Below the pieces are notes generated by a model. The model was not told the DNA's origin. It did no database searches and saw nothing but the letters and a program-made list of their open reading frames with translations. A DNA stretch of 64,000 nucleotides from Corythucha ciliata. Lineage: Eukaryota > Arthropoda > Insecta > Hemiptera > Tingidae. Where the stretch lies: positions 31,434,001 to 31,498,000 of the forward strand of contig CM075943.1 of NCBI GenBank assembly GCA_038030265.1, in the 5' to 3' direction. Within the stretch, counting starts at the first letter, position 1; every line of letters begins with the position of its first letter. Below are positions 45,398-54,900 of this stretch, in pieces. The position numbers and the translations under genes are program-made.

Positions 45398-47835
45398 GTG
45401 ATGCACGAGACCGAGACGAGACCATCATTTCTGGAGCGAGACCGAGACCAAGTTTTCTGGTCTCGAGCCGAGGCCGCTATTTTCGAGACGAGACCGAGAC
45501 TGGTTGGCTCATTTATGAGTACAGAACATTTTAACAATGAAATGACCTCGCTTCATGCCGAGGCGGAAATTTCTGTTATGGGCCTCCGGGCTGGGGTGGA
45601 TCCAAGGGGTGGACATATCCCTCCCCCCCCCCCAACGCACAAAATGACATCAAATAATGAGGAAAAAATTACTTTTTGGGAAATTATCATAGGAAACACG
45701 CATATTTCTTCTTATTTCATGAATTATACATGATGGTTTTCGCACGATCAGGGAGGGAAGTGATACTTCCCCTTCCAGGTACCTCAACAGGGAAGTTGAT
45801 TTTTTTACTTGAAAAGATGAGCTAGGTGAAAAAAGTATTTTTTTTTTTTCACTCACTAGTGAATGAAAATAAGGCAGAATGCCAATAATTTCACATTTTC
45901 CCTCGCAAGCGAAGGAAACAGGAAGGTTTTCACTCACTATTGAAGGAAAGTGAAAAAAAGTTCTGTATCCAATTAGCGTACCCTTGCCTCCAAACACTTG
46001 CAGGAAAGACAATTAAACCTGTGGGTCGTGCGAAAAATAATATGCACACCTTGTGAGGAAGAAGCTTTCACTCTGCTCGTTGTTTTTAGCTCACTCGGCC
46101 CCGCCTCGTGAGCCAAACACAACTCGCAGATAAAACTCCACTTCCCTCACTTGTAGAGAAATATAATATTATTTCACTTGTCGCGCGAAAAATATCTTGC
46201 ATAACTCAATTCACTTGCTCGGACTCATGGAGCCAAACAAAGTACTCGCAAGTAAAATGGCACTTACGTGTCTCGTTATATGTAAGATACTATTTTTTTA
46301 AACAGTTGATTATTTTGGAGCCTAGGGGATAAAACACTCACTTTATCGCCGTGGCCCAAAAAATCAGCCCACGTTTTAATAAAAAAATACTCTACACACC
46401 GCGTCAAAAAAGTGATTTTGGGGTCTCGAGAAAAGGCCGGGCACGGCTACGCCTCGCCCGTCCAATTTTTTCTCTCGGCCTCCAAAAACTCGCTTTCTTG
46501 CCTAGGCGTATAATCTAGTATTCCTAAGATCATCTTAAAGAAGTGTTTAAGTAGATGTTCATCATGCGTAAAGTAATGTTCATCTTGCGAAGTTCACTCT
46601 TTACCGCACGGCGTGTGTAAAGTACGTCTTTAAGCACGATGAACGATGGGTGAAGGGTGAGTGGAACCGTGGAAATTGTAACCGAAAAAGGTCAAAGTCA
46701 GTTGATTACGTTGGTGAGTTGGTAGAAGAATTGAGGCAGGGAAGCCCGCTTTCATCTAAGGCCGGTTTCCACTTGTTCTTTTGGAACGTTCCGTTCCATC
46801 ACACCGTTCCTTCTATGAGGGAACGGGCTAAAAAGTTGCCCGTTCCTTTAGAACGTTCCTTTCCTTTGATGTTTCGATGTAAACCACTTTTTCACCGATC
46901 GGCTCCGAGGGAACGATGCGTTCCTTTTTAAAACCCAGTTTAAATGTCCAAAGTGGTACTTTAACAAGGAACGGAACGTTCCAAAAGAACAAGTGGAAAC
47001 CGGCCTTTACTCGCTTCCTTTGTTTCTTCTTTTTTATTTCTCTGAAATGAAGTTGTCTGGCAAATGGAAGACTTTACGGAACCGTTAAATTAAATAATTA
47101 TGAGCCTAATTGGCTTTAATAGGCTTTGTACAATCGAAGGTAAAAAACATCGTCTAAACCGTTGACATCATCTCGTGTCACAAACATCGTGCCTCGTTCG
47201 TTAAAAGCTCCTCTATGCCTACGTATCGTAATAAAAAAAAGGCTTAGGGTTCCCGGAGGGCCGGTGAAATACATTCGGCGTGGGCACTCATGTGCTCACG
47301 CACTAGGCAGCAAAGATTTCCAGGCTGGGGCAGCTACTAGAACAAGCCCAACTGCACAGCAGCCAACTGGCTGCCGCGGCCAGGCTGCTTAGTGCAAGGG
47401 AACCATAATTTTGCGTTTGAAACTTCCCTGGGCCGCTATCATCAAACTCCACCGCTTTCATTTGTTTATTTATTTATTTTTTAGCTAACATTGCCAGTTG
47501 AAGCATGAGAAGGAGGGTCTGATGTATGAGGGGGGGATTGTGCACCTCTGCCTCGTCGTGTCTGGGAAGGGAAGTCTCTTGCTCTTTGGTCATTAATCAG
47601 TATAGTGTATCACTTATCTCCCTTCGTGCCACGAGCCACAAAGGAAGGAAAGCAAAGTATAAATTCATGTATCGTCGTCATCTGTAATCATTGAGGCGAG
47701 AATAGGATCACCTGTCACTAATATCACACATACTTTGAATTCGCGCCTTTAACTTTTCGAGACGAGACCGACTTTTCATGATCAAGACCGAGACCAACCC
47801 CTCATGAGCGAGACCACTCAAGTCTCGTGCATCAC
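45398..47835. mobile_element. 2.4-kb element with GAGACC subterminal repeats and 9-bp TSD
   Basis: The termini are GTGATGCACGAGAC and its complement. TAGTGCAGG is repeated directly outside both ends (45,389-45,397 and 47,836-47,844). The first 110 and last 85 bases are filled with short CGAGACCGAGAC / GGTCTCG repeats in both orientations. An 8-9 bp duplication and short TIRs point to hAT-like transposition. The terminal bases do not fit the usual CAG start unless the duplication is read one base shorter. No transposase is visible. The interior contains repetitive blocks and a hairpin MITE at 46,758-47,007. Confidence 0.75.
46758..47007. mobile_element. MITE with AAGGCCGGTTTCCACTTG termini
   Basis: About 40-bp inverted ends (AAGGCCGGTTTCCACTTGTT continuing to GGAACGTTCCGTTCC) enclose 250 bp. 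The interior carries further GGAACG/CGTTCC repeats on both strands. It is nested in the 2.4-kb element. A clean target duplication was not seen. Confidence 0.7.
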
Positions 47836-47875
47836 TAGTGCAGGGGCCGTACTTTTTTATTGTTGAGCTTAGTCA

Positions 47876-48571
47876 TCACTGAGACCGGATGTTGATCGAC
47901 ACGGATTCCTGGTTCTTAGTGAATAACTGACGTTTTAGCGTTTGTACGTTCCTCTCAGCTAGGCCGTTTGATGCGCAGTGGCCTGAAGCGATCAATTTTT
48001 GAAAAATTCCGGAAAGTGTGCAGAATGAGTGGAACGAGGATTGAGGGAGTGTCGAACATCCGTTAATCGATGTCATGTAGGTTGATTTGAAGCTTTCGGA
48101 TCCATGTTTGTCCGAGGAGTGGAGAGTAACCGACGGAACGATGAAAAATTCTTCTTTGACAGTTGTTATTGTATGTGACGTTGACGAAAATCTTCCCATC
48201 GGGGATGAAAATATCACCCGTGTAAGAACAAAACTCGATGTCAGTTGAGTGCTCGATTGAGATTGAGTTTGGCATATTGATCACGAGGTAAAAACGTGTA
48301 TCCGGAGCCGGTGTCTTCTTCGAAATCCACCATTTTTCCTTCTACGTTGATTTGGACGTTAAAGCATTTGTTGTCAGTTGCCACTTTGGCTTGATTCATT
48401 TTGTTTGATGTCGATGATTCGGACAACGCCGTAATTAGGAGAGGAATCGATTGGATTGGTGGTAAAATCAATCTCTACGTGATGAGCGGGTTCTCTCTTC
48501 GATTTATTCTTGTTTGCTATAATCTGTCCACCTACAATTAGAAGCGTGCGTCTCTTATCTTCGGAAGGCAT
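47876..48571 (-). pseudogene. Ty3/gypsy retrotransposon remnant: protease joined to integrase end
   Basis: Minus-strand frames give an aspartic protease: an FNVQINVEGK-type strand, the catalytic DTGS at about 48,304-48,315, and PLLGQTWI at about 48,105. The next recognisable part (about 47,920-47,975) is an integrase segment, SNGLAERNVQTLKRQLF, containing the third catalytic acidic position. The reverse transcriptase and RNase H that normally lie between, about 2 kb, are missing, and the parts lie in different frames. An internally deleted, dead copy. Confidence 0.8.
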
Positions 48572-48965
48572 TCGTGTTATCAGTTCAGTGTTTTCTCTGT
48601 GAGAAGTGGAATAAATTTTAAGTTTTTCTTGCTTTTTCTACGAACAAGGTAATTTTGAAAGCTGAGGCATATCATGGGAGAATTCCGAGTCCCCGGCTGA
48701 ACTTGGGTCGAACCCTCCGACGAGGGCTCACAGCTCTCCGAGCCTCTCCTTCACTTCAACTATCATCTAGAAGTTAAAAATTTGTTAATTTAATTCTACA
48801 ACTAGCATACAATAAACCATAAAAGTATACGATTTCAAAATTACCTTGTTCCTAGAAAAAGCGAGAAAAACTTAAAATTGATTCCACTTCTCACAGAGAA
48901 AACACTGAACTGATAACACGAATGCCTTCCGAAAGATAAGACGCACGCTTCTAATAGACGATTTC
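48539..48965. repeat. Inverted duplication of sequence just upstream of the protease
   Basis: About 125 bases at 48,539-48,665 recur inverted at 48,837-48,965 (shared ACACTGAACTGATAACACGA). The first copy belongs to the Ty3 remnant, upstream of and overlapping the protease coding start. The second therefore marks an inverted partial duplication, broken on its right by the TIR element at 48,952. Confidence 0.75.
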
Positions 48966-49618
48966 CGTAGAAAAAGCGAAGGATTAGAACTGCAGGTTAT
49001 GGGTTTATTTCTAGTTGCCGAGAGCCTCTTTAACAGTATTTTTTTTTTACATTACTAGCATTACTACGAGTGTATTTCGGTTTCAAATCCTACATGATTT
49101 TTGAGTTTTTCGTTTATTTCGAGTCTGCAATTACACTTCCTTCGCGTGCTTCTCATCTAAAGTCAGAAAAATGCGATACTATTGCTGCTTCAGTGACTGT
49201 AAGAGTTCTTCCATTCCGGGTCGACCTGGTTTTGACCCAGCTACTAAATTTAGGGAAAGGGATAAATTTACCCTTTCCCTCAACCTTACCGGCACTTGAC
49301 TGAAAACGTCCCAAATTGAGGAAAAAGTGAAGAGAAAGTACACGTGAAGGAGTGTGATAAATGCGCAACTATGATGGGACTTCATGTTAAGGTGCCCCCG
49401 GAACGACGAGTTTTCATCGATACGTTTCGTGAGACGGAGGCTGGAGAATAAAATCAGAATTGAATAACTGCAAATGTGGTTTTAGTTTGACGGGAATGAG
49501 AGAAAAATAAATTCACTTTACACAGCACAAGACAAGAGTAACCCATAACCTGGCCTAAGCGGGTTGCAAAACTGTTAAAGTAGGACTGGAGAGCGCATGC
49601 GTGGAAATCGTCTATTAG
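48952..49618. mobile_element. TIR element with TAATAGACGATTTCC ends
   Basis: TAATAGACGATTTCC at 48,952 and its complement at 49,618 bound about 667 bp. A second inverted pair (CAGGTTATGGGTT / AACCCATAACCTG) lies about 35-60 bases inside. One internal plus-strand reading (near 49,170) starts with a C-C-x3-C pattern faintly like a THAP finger, too weak to call. The element interrupts the inverted copy of the Ty3 remnant. Confidence 0.6.
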
Positions 49619-49754
49619 TGATGAACTCTCTAACGTGTTGCTTCATTTCGGTAGTTCGATTTGTTTACTCCCACCAAAAATATTTAAAGAAATCAACAAA
49701 AAAGCTTTTACTACGGGCACTATGGTTACGTAAAGACGCTACACGATGATCATG

Positions 49755-49890
49755 TGTCAAGGTGACTAAACTTTACTATAGGTGCCGCAGATTTCCCCCC
49801 TGCAACTACCGTTGGTATCCTTGTCGCATGTGCCAATTCACTGGTATACTTTTCCACCAAATCGGGCTTTCATGCCAGTTCCCCAATCTA
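49755..49890 (+). repeat. Interspersed repeat shared with 25.0 and 38.6 kb
   Basis: The first part (CAAGGTGACTAAACT...TGCCGCAGATTTCCC) matches about 25,000-25,060 inverted. The second part (about 49,800-49,890, CAACTACCGTTGGTATCCTT) matches 38,600-38,700. All three may be pieces of one decayed element; the family is unknown. Confidence 0.5.
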
Positions 49891-50636
49891 GAGAGTGGCG
49901 AGGAAAACAATGTTCATCAGGAGCCGGACATATTATTCAAAAAAGCAAGTAGCCCCTGTCGATTGAGAATCAGATCTTCCCGACACTAATTATTACGAAG
50001 AAAAAGTTTAAAAATTTATGTGAAAAACACTGAACTGCCCTAACATCAATAGTGTCAAAATCTCCTAGGGGGGGGGGGGGAATGATAAGGTTTATTATGA
50101 GTCGAAACTTCCCCATCTCATTACGAGGTGCTACATGCAACATAATATGCTCTCATAAACCGGGCTATACGTAAGGAAGAAATCACTAGCGCCATTTTAT
50201 GAATTTATTTATTTCATAATTTTTTTCTTACGCACTTAACACTCCGCTGTTAACAGTGTCTACGGTAAAAAGAATACTTAATTAAATTACGTCTACGCCC
50301 TCTTGAGTAAAATTATTGCCCTTCTCCCTCCTATCTGTCCAAGGGAAATTACATTAAAATGCATGAATGAAAGTGATTAGTTGCAATACTGCTGAGTCTA
50401 TATGCAAATTAGAATTCCCAGAGATTTGGTTCTGGCTCTTCTCATTTGTTTTTAGCTTGTTGGCTTTCATCAAATTCAGTGGGAAATGAGCTTGACGAGA
50501 AGGGTGGAAGCATTTCGATTTGTTCGTATTTTTTTATTCTATTTTTTTTTTTACGAAGGAATACCTACCGGTCCAGCAAAGTCTATGCCGACAAACTCAA
50601 AAATTTTGCCGTTCCGAAACTGATTCACCGGCGGCG

Positions 50637-50712
50637 GCGAATGTGACAAAGGCGTGTTGGACCATAAAAATGACGACATTTTTATGGTCCAACACGCCTT
50701 TGTCACATTCGC
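50637..50712. repeat. Perfect 36-bp hairpin with a 4-nt loop
   Basis: Arms 50,637-50,672 and 50,677-50,712 are exact inverted copies (GCGAATGTGACAAAGGCGTG... to ...CATAAAAATG) around ACGA. Flanks do not pair further. The length and perfect pairing resemble a very young inverted duplication or a small-RNA-type hairpin. There is no evidence for transcription. Confidence 0.85.
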
Positions 50713-51131
50713 AGTACAAGAACGCCCTACTGGCTTTAAGTTTCCTCTCATTGAGAGCCTCCCTCATAAGATGGCCTTGCTCTTGAGTGGTGTGACCGTT
50801 ATGGCACACAATTTAAAATTCACGGCGATAGTTTCGCCTCCCCCCCTCCGCACCGTCCAATAATTGAATTAGGACTAACGACTAAATTTCCACCATTTTA
50901 ATTTATTCAAAATAATAATGAAGGCCGTGAAAGGTGAAGAGGAGGAAAAGACCGCCGATCAAACTCGACCTCCCGCCTATAACTACGCTTCCGAAGAAAG
51001 ACGCCACGAAGAGCCGAAAAGTCCCTTTGTATTTTTCCTGAAAATAAAATTGAGGAAATCTGTAATTCCAAACTTCAACCAAAAAACCCAAACTTCAAAC
51101 TTTTTTCATATTACAATATTATTTTCATGAA

Positions 51132-51279
51132 GGCCCATTTTCACCAACAAAATGGATCTCGTTTAAAGTTGATCGTGATTAGTTGCCAATAACGATCCAT
51201 ATGAATTCTGATGTAAGTGTTTACATTTTAATCGTGATTAGTTGTTGATCGTGGTTTAAGAAGTTGGTGAAATCGGGCC
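51132..51279. mobile_element. PIF/Harbinger-like MITE, family A copy 3
   Basis: Same 148-bp element as 24,495-24,642 and in the same orientation. Flanking triplets are GAA and TAA, so one side has changed. Confidence 0.8.
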
Positions 51280-51282
51280 TAA

Positions 51283-52732
51283 ACCTTTTTTTTTTCACTG
51301 AAATTCTCAGTGGACGTATATTATTCTTTCTAACTAAACCAACATCATCCCCTACAAAATATCACGATGAATCAATGCACCCAGGACGTCATGCGTATAT
51401 TATACCATTTCAAGTTAACGGCAGAAGTACCGATAATGAGATGCTTACAACATCTTACAGTACTTTTCATGACGCGACAGACGGCGGAATTCATTCTTCT
51501 GACGAGAATTCCGTGCTCATTTGTCTTCGTGCCTGAAATAGACTAATTTTCCGAGATCCAAGGAAAGTAATGAAAAATGTTGAGCTTCCAATGTTCGCTG
51601 GTGTCTTTCGAGGTCTGTCGCAGGCAACTGTAAATATGTGAGATATAACTGTTGTAGTTTTTAGTTCAATTTTTTTGTTTTGTTTTATAAGTAAATATTC
51701 GTAAGGTGGAAGAGAAGCAAGGGGTATTAATTAACATTGGGCAAGTTGACGAGATATGTTAATCATTTGATAGGGATAGCTGATGCCCGAAGTCTTTATA
51801 GTACGGGAAGGGTGCAAGTTTTATTTGTTGAGGGAGGAGAGGGTGACGCTGTCGTATCGTCTTTCGTCCTTCAAGAGAATAGAGAAAGAAAAGGGGGTAC
51901 GAAACTCGCCATCACTACGCTGCTCCCACCACCACGCCATTCGAACGAAAAGGAAAGGAAAACACTCCTTCTTTTACATCTTCCTTCGAATTTAATTAAT
52001 TTATTTTTTTTATTTTATCAGAAAATGGAAAAATTAAGGAAACTTGCCGAGTTGAGGAGAGGAATTATGACAAAAGTCAAGAGATGTTCAAGGATGCGCT
52101 AAAAGCCAAGCCATCAGTTCAGACGACACCATTTCCATCGAAAGTATCTTATTGGGCACTGTTCTTACTTATTATTGGACGGAATGAGGAAGTAACACAT
52201 TCCAAAATCCTGCTGTCGTGAAAGCTTGGGTACCAAATCTCATGAAAACCCGATTCGTTCAAATAAAATCAGGCCCTACATTTCTTTATTAATTTTTAAA
52301 ACTATAGGGTTGCGGGACCCATTTGAAATAGGCTAGATAAACTGATGACATAATAACATCATTTGCATGGCCTTCACAATAGCTTCCCACAAATCAAACA
52401 ATAGGACTTAAGAGAATGAGAAGGACAAGAAGGTACAAGACATGATAACAGCCATGATGCGGAAGGTTGGGAGGGGTCATAACCCCTTTACTACGTCACG
52501 AGTCACAGACCGGCCGTTTAAGGTAACAAAAAAAAAAAAAAAAAAAAATAGCAAATTTTATTATTTCGCTATAAATCGAAATCAATTCCTAGTCATATTT
52601 AGTCATTTTCCTTCGACAAAAAATGTTTCCAGCGATTTTTATTTTTCATGCTACTTCCTCATTCTACTTAAATTCGTAGAAGATTTCGAATATTTCACAA
52701 AAGTGATTTTTCAAATAACCCTGAATTAAACT
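51283..52732. other. No recognisable gene
   Basis: Frames up to 121 codons without motifs. A 19-20 base A run lies near 52,529-52,548. Nothing supported. Confidence 0.35.
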
Positions 52733-52952
52733 GATGCGGACCTAATTTCGAAGAAGAATGGGAATATCAACATGATTTTGAAAAACTCGTGTCACAAATT
52801 GCAGGAATGAAGACGTTTCTGACTCATAACACCTCACGCGTTCTCGCATCTGGGGAAGGAATATTTCAAAGCCTACAGTCTTGTGCAAGCGGGAAATAGG
52901 TAAATGGTGGGGTTCGGCTTAGCTTATCTCTCGGAGTACGATTCCCAAAGGC

Positions 52953-53025
52953 GTCTCCGTGGCGCAATTGGCAGCGTGCTGGACTGGTAATCCAGAGGTT
53001 GCGGGTTCAAATCCCGCCGGGGAGC
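52953..53025 (+). tRNA. tRNA-like gene, apparent tRNA-Thr (anticodon GGT), copy 1
   Basis: 73 nt folding to a cloverleaf: D arm with A box TGGCGCAATTGG, anticodon stem CTGGA/TCCAG with loop CTGGTAA (anticodon GGT), and T arm GCGGG-TTCAAAT-CCCGC with a B-box match. T6 follows at once as a Pol III terminator. The first acceptor pair is G-G, the remaining six pair. GGT is an unusual Thr anticodon in eukaryotes, which normally use AGT. The body resembles eukaryotic tRNA-Trp/Arg/Asn sequences more than a bacterial tRNA-Thr. It may be an anticodon-shifted copy or a pseudogene. Confidence 0.65.
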
Positions 53026-53276
53026 CATTTTTTCTCGAAACTCCAATTGTGTTGGGCTATGCCCTTCCATCGACGTCCGGATAACATCAGTTTAATTAAT
53101 TTATTAACTAAAAATACCGGCGACAGAAATATTCATTATATCCATTTCAAAAACATCTAGATAAGATAAATTTCGGCGTGGTTTACCGATCAGGAGAAAC
53201 GCCTAGAGTTTCGAGAAACAATGGACCTGGGTGGGGTTCGGCTTAGCTTATCCCCCGGAGTACGACTCCCAAAGGC

Positions 53277-53349
53277 GTCTCCGTGGCGCAATTGGCAGCG
53301 TGCTGGACTGGTAATCCAGAGGTTGCGGGTTCAAATCCCGCCGGGGAGC
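53277..53349 (+). tRNA. tRNA-like gene, apparent tRNA-Thr (GGT), copy 2
   Basis: Identical in the 73-nt body to copy 1, with the same T6 terminator and closely matching flanks on both sides. Shared 5' flank and direct termination after the tRNA body argue for segmental duplication of a tRNA gene rather than SINE retrotransposition. Confidence 0.65.
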
Positions 53350-53620
53350 CATTTTTTCTCGAAACTCCAATTGTGTTGGGCTATGCCCTTCCATCGTCGT
53401 CCGGATAACATCAGTTTAATTAATTTATTAATTAACCCTGATTTAAACTGATGCGGACCTAATTTCGAAGAAGAATGGGAATATCAACATGATTTTTGAA
53501 AACTCGTGTCACAAATTGCAGAATGAAGACGTTTCTGACTCATAACACCTCACGCGTTCTCGCATCTGGGGAAGGAAGATTTCAAGGGCTACAGTCTTGT
53601 GCAAGCGGGAAATAGGTAAA

Positions 53621-54900
53621 GTTTTCCGGGTACTACAATACGTGCATCGTGCAGTTGATTCAAAATTTCGATGACTTATTGTTAATCTGAAGAATCCTTA
53701 ATTGTCTGACGAGAAAAAAAAATCAATGCCCCCAGACAAACCAAGCCGTCTCTATAATATCGGTCGAAGTCAGTCAATGTTTGTTATGCTCAGAATCTCA
53801 CAAGGGACCTTGTCGCCTCACCGCCGAACCGCTTTCCGAACGAACGCTCACCGAACGAGCTTTCGGTCAAAGGTCGGGAAAAAAGGTCACTTGCGCATGA
53901 AAATCATATTTGTTACAATTGCCTCAAGAAATGGCATTGGGCAGCAAAATTTAATCATTAAGGAGGGTGCAAAACGTTTGGATAAAAGCACCATAAATTC
54001 AATGAAACTGACTCAAATGAGAAAGTCAAATCGGATTCAGCAGTAGCCAAGCCAAAGTGAGGCCTGCTCAGCCGATTCGTCAGTGAAAACTTCCAATGAA
54101 AATCAGATTATTTCAACGTTGAGTGCTATACAGTGCATGCATCAAACTCGACCATGGAGATCGTAAGGTCCTCTGTAATGCGGCAATAGCTCAACCATTT
54201 TTTGTGGACTCACCGTGAAATCGAACACGGGTGCGAGTGTTATTCGATTGGAGTTCGCAAAACTCATTCATCACGGAATCATGATCGCAACGTCTCGGAC
54301 TTCCACGTTCCCACTATGCAACGTCAGTGTGTATGGAATCAATCCATCGTTAGTCCTGAAAGTGAAAGGCAAACCGACAAAGGCAGGCCTCCTCGCTTTT
54401 CGGAAAGTCGATTTATTATACTACCATGTCGGTCCAAAGTTATATCGGAATCTTGCAGGGATTTTGATTCGTTTTTGGTGTCGGGAAGTGGCAAATACGA
54501 GTAAAACCGGAACAGTAGGATTTCCAACGTCTTTTTATGAAGGTTCAACGAAACGGAAGAGCTCAAAGAATACAGGTTCACTCGTGTTATTTTTGGGCTA
54601 GGTTCATCTCCCTATTAGCTATTTGGGTCATTCAAATGATGGCAGAAGACATAGAAACAGAAGACCCAAGTTTTATGGCTACTGCAATTCTGCACAATGA
54701 CATGTAGGTCGATGATATCGTTGGTGGGACATGTTCCATAGAACAAGTGACTCTCTTAAAGAAGTCCCTCACTTGAGCAACATTCCAGCGCTGACGTCGG
54801 AGGAACTTCGCTGAATGATTACGGTGTCTGATAATTATATGAGGTTGAACATCCTATGCTCTTACCTCGAAATAGTCGTTTAACACACTTATTAACATTT
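53621..54900 (+). pseudogene. BEL/Pao retrotransposon remnant (zinc knuckle, protease, RT)
   Basis: Plus-strand readings in several frames give family blocks in order. First is a CLLCSESHKG-type zinc-knuckle region (about 53,775-53,960, with a CLKKWH-like second half). Next is an aspartic protease segment VLFDWSSQNSFITES (about 54,237-54,281), where BEL/Pao elements carry D-x-GSQ-x-x-FI. Last is an RT segment ending in VDDIVGGT (54,709-54,732). The codon before VDDI is TAG (54,706-54,708), so the tyrosine of the polymerase motif is lost. The RT part between protease and VDDI is too short, implying deletion. A dead copy; LTRs not found. Confidence 0.65.

Larger units (their letters stand above)
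52733..53620. repeat. Local duplication carrying two tRNA-like genes
   Basis: Block R (about 52,733-52,905, containing CACGCGTTCTCGCATCTGGG) recurs at about 53,446-53,618. Block T (about 52,906-53,100) recurs at about 53,229-53,432. The order is R-T-spacer-T-R, all in the same orientation, with about 125 bases of unrelated spacer. Each T block has one tRNA-like gene with shared 5' and 3' flanks. The copies differ by only a few bases, so the event is recent. Confidence 0.8.

Noticed and set aside
52953..53349. tRNA-like copies as a SINE family
   Set aside because: A T6 terminator follows directly, and both 5' and 3' flanks are shared, which fits segmental duplication better. It stays possible until genome copy number is known.
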